Assembly (NCBI RefSeq): GCF_013300825.1
Contig: NZ_JAAIMY010000011.1
Span: forward strand, 1-64,000
Source: Blautia wexlerae
GTDB lineage: Bacteria > Bacillota > Clostridia > Lachnospirales > Lachnospiraceae
Reading direction: 5' to 3'
Length of the DNA stretch: 64,000 nt
The notes beneath the pieces were generated by a model. That model searched no databases. It was not told the origin of the DNA and saw only the letters and a program-made list of their open reading frames with translations. A program made the position numbers and the translations under genes. Every line of letters starts with the position of its first letter. Within the stretch, counting starts at the first letter, position 1. Positions 14,563-23,395 of the stretch are shown in pieces.

Positions 14563-16503
14563 ATGATTGAGAAAATGAAGTTCCTGAGCATTACCGGTCC
14601 TAAGGCCGATATTGACAGAGTGGTAAACACCTATCTTTCCAAGTACGAAATTCATCTGGAAAATGCCCTTTCCGAGCTGACCGCAGTAGAGAGTCTTTCT
14701 CCGTTTATGGAGATCAATCCATATAAGGAAGCACTCTCTACTGCCAACAGTTTCTATGATGAACTGGCAGATCCGGAGAAGATTTCTGCCAAACCCATGG
14801 ATACTGAACAGGCTTTAAATACAATCCGCCGGATTCAGTCTGATTATCAGGAACTAAGCAATAAACGTGCTGATCTGGAGAGTCAGCTTGCAGCTCTGGA
14901 TGAATCTCTGCGAGTGATCCGCCCGTTCAGAAATATTAATTACAATATTTCCTCAATCCTGAAATTCCAGTTCATCCACTTCCGTTTTGGAAGGATTGAG
15001 AAGGAATATTACCAGAAATTCGAAAAGTATATTTACGAAAATCTGGACACAATTTTCATTAAATGTGATGAAGATGACCAGTATGTCTGGGGTCTGTATT
15101 TTGTCCCGGAGCACGAAGCCCAGAAAGTAAAAGCCGTCTATTCTTCCATGCACTTCGAGCGTATTTATATGCCAGATACGTATGAAGGAACAGCAAAAGA
15201 AGCTTTCGAACAACTGACTGAAACACGCAACAGAGCTGCTGCTGATCTGGCATCTGCCGATCAAAAAAAAGCAGATTTTCTTCTTAGAAATCAGAAAGAT
15301 ATCGTTGCATCACGCAATGCTATCGCACAGCTTTCCGGTAACTTTGATGTGCGCAGACTTGCAGCATGTACACATGGGGATAAGGACGTTTTCTATATCT
15401 TATGTGGATGGATGACAGAGAAAGATGCCCATTCTTTCCAGAATGATATCAAAGACGACAGCCGCATTTTCTGCATTATTGACGGTGAAGAGGACGAACA
15501 TCTGAAGCCAGGCATCCACCAGCAGCCACCTACCAAACTGAAGAACCCGAAACTGTTTAAACCATTTGAAATGTACATCAAAATGTATGGTCTTCCAGCC
15601 TATAACGAGATGGATCCAACATGGTTTGTAGCACTGACTTATTCCTTTATTTTCGGTGCAATGTTCGGTGATGTGGGGCAGGGATTGCTGCTCTTTATCG
15701 GTGGTTTCCTGCTTTATAAATTCAAACATATCACACTGGCAGGCATTATCAGTTGTGCAGGTGTGTTCTCCACAATCTTCGGATTTATGTTCGGAAGTAT
15801 CTTCGGATTCGAAGATGTGATACCAGCCCTGTGGCTTCGCCCGATGAACAATATGATGTCAGTTCCGTTTATCGGAAAGCTGAATACGGTATTTATTGTT
15901 GCCATTGGTTTTGGTATGTGCCTGATCCTTTTATGTATGGTATTTAACATTCTGAACGCCTGGAAAGCCAGAGACGTAGAACACATCTGGTTTGATACAA
16001 ACTCAGTGGCAGGTCTGGTATTCTACGGCTCTGCAGTTGCTTCCATTGCACTGATACTCAATGGCAAAACACTTCCCGGCGGAATCGTACTGTTTATCAT
16101 GTTCGGCGTACCACTGATCCTGATCTTTTTGAAAGAGCCACTTACTGCCCTCATTGAGAAGAAATCAGAAGTTATGCCGAAAGAGAAGGGAATGTTCATT
16201 GTACAGGGACTTTTTGAAATGTTTGAAGTCCTGTTAAGCTACTTCTCCAATACCCTTTCCTTCGTCCGTATCGGAGCTTTCGCAGTCAGCCATGCAGCAA
16301 TGATGGAAGTTGTTCTCATGCTTGCAGGCGCAGAAAGCGGAAACCTGAACTGGATAGTAGTAGTTCTGGGAAACCTTTTTGTATGTGGTATGGAAGGCCT
16401 GATCGTTGGTATCCAGGTGCTTCGTCTGGAATATTACGAAATGTTCAGCCGCTTCTACAAAGGTACAGGACGTAAATTTGAGCCGTTCCGCTCTGTAAAA
16501 TAA
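14563..16503 (+). CDS. ntpI: V-type ATPase subunit I (a-type membrane stator)
   Basis: 646 residues. The N-terminal ~340 residues are a soluble coiled-coil arm (NALSELTAVESLSPF onward). The C-terminal half has seven or eight membrane helices, beginning MDPTWFVALTYSFIFGAMFGDVGQG, written here in two parts (DPTWFVALTYSFIF and GAMFGDVGQG), which are hallmarks of the family. The conserved ion-channel helix contains SFVRIGAFAVSHAAM, with the arginine that faces the ring glutamate. It forms the half-channels through which ions reach the ring. GGAGGTGA precedes the start. Confidence 0.95.
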   Translation: MIEKMKFLSITGPKADIDRVVNTYLSKYEIHLENALSELTAVESLSPFMEINPYKEALSTANSFYDELADPEKISAKPMDTEQALNTIRRIQSDYQELSNKRADLESQLAALDESLRVIRPFRNINYNISSILKFQFIHFRFGRIEKEYYQKFEKYIYENLDTIFIKCDEDDQYVWGLYFVPEHEAQKVKAVYSSMHFERIYMPDTYEGTAKEAFEQLTETRNRAAADLASADQKKADFLLRNQKDIVASRNAIAQLSGNFDVRRLAACTHGDKDVFYILCGWMTEKDAHSFQNDIKDDSRIFCIIDGEEDEHLKPGIHQQPPTKLKNPKLFKPFEMYIKMYGLPAYNEMDPTWFVALTYSFIFGAMFGDVGQGLLLFIGGFLLYKFKHITLAGIISCAGVFSTIFGFMFGSIFGFEDVIPALWLRPMNNMMSVPFIGKLNTVFIVAIGFGMCLILLCMVFNILNAWKARDVEHIWFDTNSVAGLVFYGSAVASIALILNGKTLPGGIVLFIMFGVPLILIFLKEPLTALIEKKSEVMPKEKGMFIVQGLFEMFEVLLSYFSNTLSFVRIGAFAVSHAAMMEVVLMLAGAESGNLNWIVVVLGNLFVCGMEGLIVGIQVLRLEYYEMFSRFYKGTGRKFEPFRSVK

Positions 16504-16538
16504 ACGAAAAGATCATCAGAAATTATACTATTTTCATT

Positions 16539-16610
16539 TATATATCATCCACGGGAAACCCATATCTGTCAGTCAGCCAGATATTCAAAGCCGAATAAAT
16601 ATGATATATA
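16539..16610 (+). promoter_or_regulatory. Intercistronic stem-loop ahead of the ring subunit gene
   Basis: TATATATCAT (16539-16548) pairs with ATGATATATA (16601-16610), enclosing a second hairpin ATATCTG/CAGATAT (16562-16584). It occupies most of the 144-base gap between subunits I and K. Such structures can protect or process an operon mRNA so that the ring subunit is made in excess. Confidence 0.45.
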
Positions 16611-16647
16611 TGAACAGCAAAATCAAGAACTAAGAGGAGATTTAATT

Positions 16648-17079
16648 ATGACAACAATCGCACAGATCATTTTAGCAATCGCACTGGTACTCAGCATCAT
16701 TCTTCCATTTGGCTACTATCTCATCGGTGAAAAAAACCGCGGACGTTACAAAACAGCTCTCGGTGTAAACGCATTCTTCTTCTTTGGAACCATGCTTATC
16801 GCCATTGCAGTTATGTTCACAGGTGCTTCTTCCGTACAGGCCGCTGCAGGCTCTGAAGGCACACTTGCAACAGGTATGGGTTATATCGCAGCAGCTCTTG
16901 TAACAGGTCTTTCCTGTATCGGTGGTGGTATTGCCGTTGCCAGTGCGGCAAGCGCAGCCTTAGGCGCTATCAGCGAGGATCAGAGTATCCTTGGTAAATC
17001 CCTTATTTTCGTAGGTCTTGCAGAAGGTGTTGCCCTTTATGGACTGATCATCTCCTTCATGATCCTGGGACAGTTATAA
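16648..17079 (+). CDS. ntpK: V-type ATPase subunit K (membrane ring, c-type)
   Basis: 143 residues with four membrane helices. The C-terminal pair carries SCIGGGIAVASAASAALGAI and, in the last helix, the ion-binding glutamate in VGLAEGVALYGLII. The N-terminal pair has no matching acidic residue, so there is one carboxylate per four helices. This ring multimer carries H+ or Na+ past subunit I. The sequence resembles archaeal-type rings around AEG, and the ion cannot be told. AGAGGAG precedes the ATG. A stem-loop in the 5' gap may raise its expression. Confidence 0.93.
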   Translation: MTTIAQIILAIALVLSIILPFGYYLIGEKNRGRYKTALGVNAFFFFGTMLIAIAVMFTGASSVQAAAGSEGTLATGMGYIAAALVTGLSCIGGGIAVASAASAALGAISEDQSILGKSLIFVGLAEGVALYGLIISFMILGQL

Positions 17080-17080
17080 G

Positions 17081-17389
17081 ATGCAGATGTTTTTGATCAG
17101 CGACAATATCGATACCTACACAGGGATGAGACTGGCAGGTGTAGAGGGCGTAGTCGTACACACACATGATGAATTAAAAGATGCTTTACAGAAAGCTATT
17201 TCCAATAAAGAAATCGGAATCATACTCCTGACCGAAAAATTCGGCCGGGAGTTTCCCGAAATTATAGATGATGTAAAGCTTCATCACAAGACCCCTCTGA
17301 TTATCGAAATTCCCGACAGGCACGGTACTGGCCGCAAACCGGATTTTATCACTTCATATGTGAATGAAGCTATTGGTTTAAAGCTGTAA
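17081..17389 (+). CDS. V-type ATPase subunit F (central shaft)
   Basis: 102 residues. MQMFLISDNIDTYTGMRLAG is the typical N-terminus, and GIILLTEKFGREF and PLIIEIPDRHGTG match the small alpha/beta subunit F that binds subunit D in the rotor. It starts one base after the stop of the ring gene, so the two are translationally linked. Confidence 0.9.
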   Translation: MQMFLISDNIDTYTGMRLAGVEGVVVHTHDELKDALQKAISNKEIGIILLTEKFGREFPEIIDDVKLHHKTPLIIEIPDRHGTGRKPDFITSYVNEAIGLKL

Positions 17390-17479
17390 ATATACCGCAC
17401 GAATCGTATTGATGAAAACGGAATAAACAATAACAGGTGCGGAACAGTAACAATCTAAATATTACAGGCAGGTGTTAAC

Positions 17480-18067
17480 ATGACAATTGATGAAAAACTC
17501 AGCCATTTTTATGATATCACTGTAGAGGAAGCCCACGAAAAAGCTGCCGCCATTCTCGATGAACATAAAGCGGCTCTGGAGAAAATGGCAGAAGAACACA
17601 AAACTCTCAGTGAGGAAAACGCCCAGACACAGATCAAAGCGGAAACTGCCAGCGCCCGACGTGAAATAAACAAGGCACTCTCCGCAGAACAGCTCACCAT
17701 CAAGCGTGACTGGACCAGAAAACAGAACGAATTAAAAGAGAAAATTTTCTCCGAAGTAAAAGGACTTCTGGAATCTTTTACCAAAACTCCGGAGTATGAG
17801 AACTATTTAACTGCTAAGATCAAAGAAGCTCTGGATTTCGCAGGAAATGATGAGATCACTATCTATCTATCTCCAGAGGACAGCTCCTTTGCAGAAAAAC
17901 TTCAGCAGACAACAGGTGCCGCGATCCTGCTTTCCAAAGATTCTTTCCTTGGTGGAATCCGCGCCACAATCCCTCACAAAAACATCCTGATTGATCACTC
18001 TTTTGCAGGAAATTTTGAGGCAGCATACAAAGAATTCAAGTTTGACGGAGGACCAGAACATGAGTAA
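17480..18067 (+). CDS. ntpE: V-type ATPase subunit E (peripheral stalk)
   Basis: 195 residues. The first ~100 form a coiled coil (AHEKAAAILDEHKAALEKM), followed by a globular end with LGGIRATIPHKNILIDHSF, the usual subunit E C-terminal pattern. It links the A3B3 head to subunit I as a stator. The last codons overlap the start of subunit A by eight bases, so the two are translationally coupled. Confidence 0.9.
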   Translation: MTIDEKLSHFYDITVEEAHEKAAAILDEHKAALEKMAEEHKTLSEENAQTQIKAETASARREINKALSAEQLTIKRDWTRKQNELKEKIFSEVKGLLESFTKTPEYENYLTAKIKEALDFAGNDEITIYLSPEDSSFAEKLQQTTGAAILLSKDSFLGGIRATIPHKNILIDHSFAGNFEAAYKEFKFDGGPEHE

Positions 18068-19832
18068 TACAGGTATTATCTACGGTGTCAACGGCCCCGT
18101 CATTTATCTGAAGGGCGACAGCGGATTTAAGATTTCCGAGATGGTTTATGTAGGTCCGGAACATCTGGTAGGTGAGATCATCGGCCTGAAGAAAGGCATG
18201 ACCACCGTACAGGTTTTCGAGGAGACTACAGGACTGAAACCAGGCGATACAGTTACAGGAACCGGAGATGCCATTTCTGTACTTTTGGGACCTGGAATCA
18301 TCCACAATATTTTTGATGGTATCCAGCGTCCTCTGGAAGAGATTGCCAAAGCCTCAGGCAAATATATTTCACGAGGTGTCAGCGTTGATTCCCTTGACAC
18401 AGAAAAGAGATGGAACACTCACATCACAGTAAAAGAAGGAGATGTTGTAGGTCCCGGCTCTGTTATCGCAGAAACTCAGGAAACAGACTCCATTCTCCAT
18501 AAATCCATGGTTCCTCCGAATCTTACAGAAGCCACAGTTATCCACGCGGCATCTGACGGAGCATACACCATTCTGGAACCGATCGTAACCATTCAGTTCA
18601 CAGACGGAACCACCAAAGATCTGGCACTTGCACAGAAATGGCCGATCCGTATCCCGAGACCAACCCACAAACGTTTCCCTGCAAGCGTCCCGCTTGTCAC
18701 AGGCCAGCGTATCTTGGACACTCTTTTCCCTATCGCAAAGGGCGGTACAGCCGCTGTTCCGGGAGGTTTCGGTACAGGTAAGACCATGACTCAGCATCAG
18801 ATTGCAAAATGGTCTGACGCAGACATTATCATCTACATTGGATGCGGAGAACGTGGAAACGAGATGACTCAGGTTCTGGAAGATTTCAGTAAACTGATCG
18901 ACCCGAAATCCGGAAACCTGATGATGGACAGAACCACATTGATTGCCAATACTTCCAACATGCCGGTTGCGGCGCGTGAAGCTTCTATTTATACAGGTGT
19001 AACTCTTGCGGAATATTACCGGGACATGGGTTACGACGTAGCTATCATGGCAGACTCCACTTCCCGTTGGGCAGAAGCTCTTCGAGAACTGTCCGGCCGT
19101 CTGGAGGAAATGCCTGCAGAGGAAGGTTTCCCTGCATATCTGGCATCCAAGCTGTCCGCATTCTATGAACGTGCAGGAATGATGCAGAACTTAAACGGAA
19201 CCGAAGGCTCTGTCTCCATTATCGGAGCAGTTTCTCCACAGGGTGGTGATTTCTCAGAGCCTGTCACACAGAATACCAAGCGCTTCGTCCGCTGTTTCTG
19301 GGGACTGGACAAATCCCTTGCCTATGCCCGTCACTTCCCGGCAATCCACTGGCTCACCAGCTACAGTGAATATCTGGAAGACCTGACTCCATGGTACAGA
19401 GAGCATGTTTCCCCGAAATTTGTAGCAGACAGAAATCAGCTCATGGCAATCCTAAATCAGGAGAGCTCCCTGATGGAGATTGTCAAGTTGATCGGAAGTG
19501 ACGTTCTTCCGGATGACCAGAAACTGACGCTGGAAATTGCCAGAGTCATCCGTCTGGGCTTCCTCCAGCAGAACGCTTTCCACGCAGAAGACACCTGCGT
19601 ACCAATGGAAAAACAGTTTAAGATGATGGAGATCATCCTCTATCTCTACGAGAAATGCCGCGCACTCATCAACCGGGGCATGCCGGTTTCCGTACTGAAA
19701 GAGGGCAACAACATTTTTGAAAAAATTATTTCCATTAAATATGATGTGGCAAATAATCAGCTTGATAAATTTGACCAATACAAGCAGGACATTGATACTT
19801 TCTATGATAACATAATGAAAAAAAACGGCTGA
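18060..19832 (+). CDS. ntpA: V-type ATPase catalytic subunit A
   Basis: 590 residues. It hydrolyses or makes ATP at the A/B interface. The P-loop is GGFGTGKT at residues 235-242. GERGNEM, ADSTSRWAEALRE and the ~90-residue non-homologous region typical of A subunits are present. MSNTGIIYGVNGPVI at 18060 is the expected N-terminus and overlaps the end of subunit E; the open frame upstream of it belongs to the other reading frame of subunit E. Confidence 0.97.
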   Translation: MSNTGIIYGVNGPVIYLKGDSGFKISEMVYVGPEHLVGEIIGLKKGMTTVQVFEETTGLKPGDTVTGTGDAISVLLGPGIIHNIFDGIQRPLEEIAKASGKYISRGVSVDSLDTEKRWNTHITVKEGDVVGPGSVIAETQETDSILHKSMVPPNLTEATVIHAASDGAYTILEPIVTIQFTDGTTKDLALAQKWPIRIPRPTHKRFPASVPLVTGQRILDTLFPIAKGGTAAVPGGFGTGKTMTQHQIAKWSDADIIIYIGCGERGNEMTQVLEDFSKLIDPKSGNLMMDRTTLIANTSNMPVAAREASIYTGVTLAEYYRDMGYDVAIMADSTSRWAEALRELSGRLEEMPAEEGFPAYLASKLSAFYERAGMMQNLNGTEGSVSIIGAVSPQGGDFSEPVTQNTKRFVRCFWGLDKSLAYARHFPAIHWLTSYSEYLEDLTPWYREHVSPKFVADRNQLMAILNQESSLMEIVKLIGSDVLPDDQKLTLEIARVIRLGFLQQNAFHAEDTCVPMEKQFKMMEIILYLYEKCRALINRGMPVSVLKEGNNIFEKIISIKYDVANNQLDKFDQYKQDIDTFYDNIMKKNG

Positions 19833-19849
19833 TGCCGGAACAGTTACAT

Positions 19850-19869
19850 TCATAGCCATAACCGGCTAT
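19850..19869 (+). promoter_or_regulatory. Small hairpin between ntpA and ntpB
   Basis: CATAGCC-ATAACC-GGCTATG, a 7-bp stem in the short gap before the subunit B ribosome site. It may tune translation or stability; no T run follows. Confidence 0.35.
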
Positions 19870-19894
19870 GAGTCGTAACAGAGAGGAGAAGTTT

Positions 19895-21277
19895 ATGGCA
19901 ATTGAATATTTAGGCTTAAGCGAAATAAACGGACCTCTGGTGGTCCTGGAAGGCGTCAAGAATGCCTCCTATGAGGAAATCGTGGAATTTCACATGGATG
20001 ACGGGACTCGCAAGATCGGCCGTATTATTGAGATTTATGAGGACAAGGCTGTTATCCAGGTTTTTGAAGGAACAGACGGTATGTCCTTAGGCAACACCCA
20101 TACCCGGCTGACCGGACGTCCCATGGAAATCGGACTTTCCCCGGAAATCCTCGGACGAACCTTTAACGGTATCGGACAGCCCATCGACGGTCTGGGGGAC
20201 ATCACCCCGGATGTAAAATTAAACATCAATGGTCTGCCGCTGAACCCGGTAGCACGTGAATATCCCCGAAACTATATCAACACCGGTATTTCCGCAATCG
20301 ACGGACTGACCACCCTGATCCGAGGACAGAAGCTTCCGATCTTTTCCGGAAATGGTCTTCCCCACGATAAGCTGGCCGCACAGATCGTACAGCAGGCTTC
20401 TCTGGGAGAAGACTCTGATGAGGATTTTGCCATTGTTTTTGCGGCAATGGGTGTCAAATATGACGTAGCGGAATTTTTCCGCCGTACCTTCGAGGAAAGC
20501 GGTGCCGCAGACCATGTGGTCATGTTCCTGAACCTTGCAAATGATCCGGTTGTTGAGCGTCTTCTTACACCGAAGATCGCCCTCACTGCCGCAGAATATC
20601 TTGCTTTTGAAAAAGGAATGCACATCCTGGTCATCCTGACAGATATCACATCCTTCTGTGAGGCTATGCGAGAGGTTTCCTCCTCCAAAGGTGAGATTCC
20701 GTCCCGTAAAGGTTATCCGGGTTATCTGTACAGCGAGCTTGCAACCCTGTACGAACGTGCAGGTATCGTAAAAGGCAAACCGGGTTCCGTAACCCAGATC
20801 CCGATCCTGACCATGCCAAACGATGATATCACTCACCCGATTCCTGACCTTACCGGTTATATCACCGAAGGTCAGATCGTTCTGGACAGACAGCTTCATG
20901 GACAGGCAATCTATCCGCCTATTAACGTACTGCCATCTCTTTCCCGTCTGATGAAGGACGGTATCGGTGAAGGCTATACAAGAGCAGACCATCAGGACGT
21001 GGCAAATCAGCTTTTCTCCTGCTATGCAAAGGTTGGAGATGCCAGAGCCCTTGCTTCCGTTATCGGTGAGGATGAGCTTTCCCCGCTGGATAAACGCTAT
21101 CTGGTATTTGGTAAAGCTTTTGAGAGTGAATTTGTAGGACAGTCCGAAACCGAGAACCGAAGTATCACCGAAACCCTGGATAAGGGCTGGGAGCTTCTGG
21201 GACTTCTTCCGAAAGAAGAACTCGACCGAATTGATACGAAGATCCTTGACAAGTACTATCACGAAACAGTACGCTAA
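19895..21277 (+). CDS. ntpB: V-type ATPase subunit B (regulatory nucleotide-site subunit)
   Basis: 460 residues. It forms the A3B3 head. As expected for B it lacks a P-loop ([16 protein letters not shown] in its place). It has the conserved [20 protein letters not shown] and [20 protein letters not shown]. The start [10 protein letters not shown] was chosen for GAGAGGAGAAGTTT ahead of it; an in-frame ATG nine codons earlier lacks a ribosome site. Confidence 0.97.
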   Translation: MAIEYLGLSEINGPLVVLEGVKNASYEEIVEFHMDDGTRKIGRIIEIYEDKAVIQVFEGTDGMSLGNTHTRLTGRPMEIGLSPEILGRTFNGIGQPIDGLGDITPDVKLNINGLPLNPVAREYPRNYINTGISAIDGLTTLIRGQKLPIFSGNGLPHDKLAAQIVQQASLGEDSDEDFAIVFAAMGVKYDVAEFFRRTFEESGAADHVVMFLNLANDPVVERLLTPKIALTAAEYLAFEKGMHILVILTDITSFCEAMREVSSSKGEIPSRKGYPGYLYSELATLYERAGIVKGKPGSVTQIPILTMPNDDITHPIPDLTGYITEGQIVLDRQLHGQAIYPPINVLPSLSRLMKDGIGEGYTRADHQDVANQLFSCYAKVGDARALASVIGEDELSPLDKRYLVFGKAFESEFVGQSETENRSITETLDKGWELLGLLPKEELDRIDTKILDKYYHETVR

Positions 21278-21295
21278 AAGAAGCGAGGTGATTAC

Positions 21296-21913
21296 ATGGA
21301 TCCGAATACCTTTCCCACCAAGGGAAACCTGATACTTGCAAAGAATTCACTGAAGCTTTCCCGTCAGGGCTATGAGCTGATGGACAAAAAGCGTAACATC
21401 CTGATTCGTGAAATGATGGAGCTGATTGATCACGCAAAGGATATCCAGACACAGATCGATGTGACTTTCCGCACTGCATATGCTGCCCTGCAGAAAGCCA
21501 ATATGGAGATTGGTATCGCCTTTGTCCAGCAGATCGCGTGTACGGTTCCTGTCGAGAACTCTATACGCATTAAAACCCGAAGTGTTATGGGTACGGAAAT
21601 TCCTCTGGTGGAATATGACAAAACCACTAACACTCCCACCTATGCCTACTACAGCACAAAGATGTCTCTGGACGAAGCCAAGGCTGCCTTTGAAAAGGTA
21701 AAAGAACTGTCCATCCGCCTGTCCATGGTGGAGAACGCAGCCATCCGCCTTGCAGCCAATATCAAGAAAACTCAGAAACGTGCCAATGCTCTGAAGAATA
21801 TCACCATTCCGAAGTATGAAGCATTGACCAAAGATATCCAGAATGCACTGGAAGAGAAAGAACGTGAGGAATTTACCCGTCTGAAAGTCATCAAACGAAT
21901 GAAGCAGAAATAG
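21296..21913 (+). CDS. ntpD: V-type ATPase subunit D (central shaft)
   Basis: 205 residues. The N-terminal PTKGNLILAKNSLKLSRQGY and C-terminal IKKTQKRANALKNITIPKYE are the two helices of the rotor coiled coil. It turns inside A3B3 and carries subunit F. It is the last gene of the operon, 18 bases after subunit B and followed by a strong terminator. Confidence 0.95.
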   Translation: MDPNTFPTKGNLILAKNSLKLSRQGYELMDKKRNILIREMMELIDHAKDIQTQIDVTFRTAYAALQKANMEIGIAFVQQIACTVPVENSIRIKTRSVMGTEIPLVEYDKTTNTPTYAYYSTKMSLDEAKAAFEKVKELSIRLSMVENAAIRLAANIKKTQKRANALKNITIPKYEALTKDIQNALEEKEREEFTRLKVIKRMKQK

Positions 21914-21925
21914 TGTATATCTGAA

Positions 21926-21967
21926 AGCAGCCGGATGAATATTTATTATTCATCCGGCTGCTTTTTA
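21926..21967 (+). terminator. Terminator of the V-ATPase operon
   Basis: AGCAGCCGGATGAAT (21926-21940) pairs with ATTCATCCGGCTGCT (21948-21962) and TTTTT follows. Confidence 0.9.
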
Positions 21968-21970
21968 TCT

Positions 21971-22004
21971 GACGCAGGATTTCACACTCTGATGGGCTGG
22001 ATTA
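21971..22004. repeat. Partial family B repeat
   Basis: GATTTCACACTCTGATGGGC followed by TGGATT matches the core of the elements at 37300, 43788 and 56208. Only the middle part is present. Confidence 0.45.
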
Positions 22005-22332
22005 AGATGGAAAGTTATCCCCATCCGAATTCATTTTGTGCATTTCTCATCCACATCTGTCTCTGCTATGTGGAAATTTCCTTTTTCTGTCAAATGTATT
22101 CTTTTTTTCATTGTTGTTGTAGTGTTTAGCAGAATATCTTTTTGAATATTCTGATTATTCATGTATATATTATTATATTTTGTCTTTTTTATACAATATT
22201 ATACGTTTTTTAGAATATAAAAAAGTCAATAGATTTGAGGATTTTTTCGTCCAAAAATGTCGATTTATCATTTTATACAAAACATCTGTTCCTTTTTTCC
22301 TTATGTAAATCGAGTATTCCACACACATCAAA

Positions 22333-22426
22333 TGTGGATAATGTGGATAACTTTGTGTATAACTTTAATTTACGGGATTTTTCAATGACTGCATATGTGG
22401 ATAGAGTGTGTATGACTTTATCCACT
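22333..22426. other. Cluster of DnaA boxes (origin-like or DnaA-titrating site)
   Basis: Perfect boxes are TGTGGATAA at 22333 and 22342 (head to tail) and TGTGTATAA at 22354. One-mismatch boxes are TGTGGATAG at 22396, TGTGTATGA at 22407 and TTATCCACT at 22418. That makes six sites in 94 bases. Two more near-matches lie at 22015 and 22047, and a very AT-rich stretch at 22085-22300 adjoins. The cluster is in the 520-base gap between the convergent ends of ntpD and the NlpC/P60 gene, so it is not a promoter of either. No dnaA, dnaN or rpmH is visible nearby. Confidence 0.65.
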
Positions 22427-22487
22427 TTTCCCACCTTTCGACTTTCTTTGTGCAATTTGTCGAATCATATAATTTTAAGCGTTACAG

Positions 22488-23234
22488 CTATTCCATAAAC
22501 GTACCCACGGCTGCCGGCTGCTGGTAATCATAGTTGGAAATCTTGATTCCCGTTGCAGCACCACTGGCATGGATAATCTTGCCATCACCGATATAAAGTG
22601 CCACATGGTCAACATATCCACTTCCGTAGAATACCAGATCTCCCGGCTCAAGCTGGCTGATATCTTTCTTTGTGGCTGCATCACACTGCGCTGCAGCCAC
22701 ACGCGGAAGACTGTAACCGAAATTAGCAAATACAGACATTACATATCCTGAACAGTCTGCACCGTTTGTCAGGCTTGTTCCACCGTAAACATACGGATTT
22801 CCCTCAAACTGCAGTGCAAAATCCACAATCGCCTGACGTTTCGCAAGACGCTGTTCCTCTGCCTTCTTCGCTTCCTCTTCGGCTTTCTTTCTGGCCTCTT
22901 CCTCCGCTTTCTTCTTAGCTTCTTCTATTGTCTGCTGAATAAACTGCAGAGCATCTTCTTTCTCCTGCTCTGCTTTTTCAGAAGCTTTCTGCGCTTTCTC
23001 CACTCTGCGTTCCTCTCTGATCTGTGCAGCTTCCTCTTCCTTCGCCACAAACTCCTGTGTCTGTTCTTCTGTCTGCTTTGCCAGTGTACTTGCCAGTGCA
23101 CTTACACTTCCTGTTCCATCAGAAAACGCTGACGCACCATCATCAAACTGTGCCGCGCTTACACATACGCCCTGTGTCAGAACCACAGAACTCACAACTG
23201 CCGCTATTAAAATCATCTTTATCCTATTGTTCAT
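22488..23234 (-). CDS. Secreted NlpC/P60 peptidoglycan hydrolase
   Basis: 248 residues. It has a signal peptide (MILIAAVVSSVVLTQGVCVSA), quoted here up to the likely cleavage after VSA, then a Glu/Lys-rich coiled coil (residues ~50-125, EEARKKAEEEAKKAEEQ) and a C-terminal NlpC/P60 domain. The catalytic cysteine is in GADCSGYV and the histidine in DHVALYIG, with HASG following. It should cut peptide stems of peptidoglycan outside the cell. AGGAG lies 12 bases before the ATG; the in-frame TTG upstream is too close to it. The last codons TTTATGGAATAG resemble the arm of repeat family B. Confidence 0.9.
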   Translation of the reverse strand: MNNRIKMILIAAVVSSVVLTQGVCVSAAQFDDGASAFSDGTGSVSALASTLAKQTEEQTQEFVAKEEEAAQIREERRVEKAQKASEKAEQEKEDALQFIQQTIEEAKKKAEEEARKKAEEEAKKAEEQRLAKRQAIVDFALQFEGNPYVYGGTSLTNGADCSGYVMSVFANFGYSLPRVAAAQCDAATKKDISQLEPGDLVFYGSGYVDHVALYIGDGKIIHASGAATGIKISNYDYQQPAAVGTFME

Positions 23235-23340
23235 TTTATTAATCAACTCCTGTTATACATTGCTATAAAATCATTACATATTTGTTACGTTTTGTTACGC
23301 ATTTGTGTATGTTAACATAATATCCTCTATTTTGTCAAAT

Positions 23341-23376
23341 AAAAAAAGTGTGAAGAACATTCCCCACACTTTTTTC
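23341..23376. terminator. Terminator of trxB
   Basis: AAAAAAGTGTG pairs with CACACTTTTTT; A and T tracts on both flanks. It lies just downstream of the minus-strand trxB. Confidence 0.85.
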
Positions 23377-23395
23377 ATTACTTTTCACTCTATTT

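Noticed and set aside
16648-17079. Assigning the V-ATPase as sodium-specific
   Set aside because: The ring has one glutamate per four helices but the extra sodium ligands known from Enterococcus are not clearly present; the ion cannot be decided from sequence by eye.
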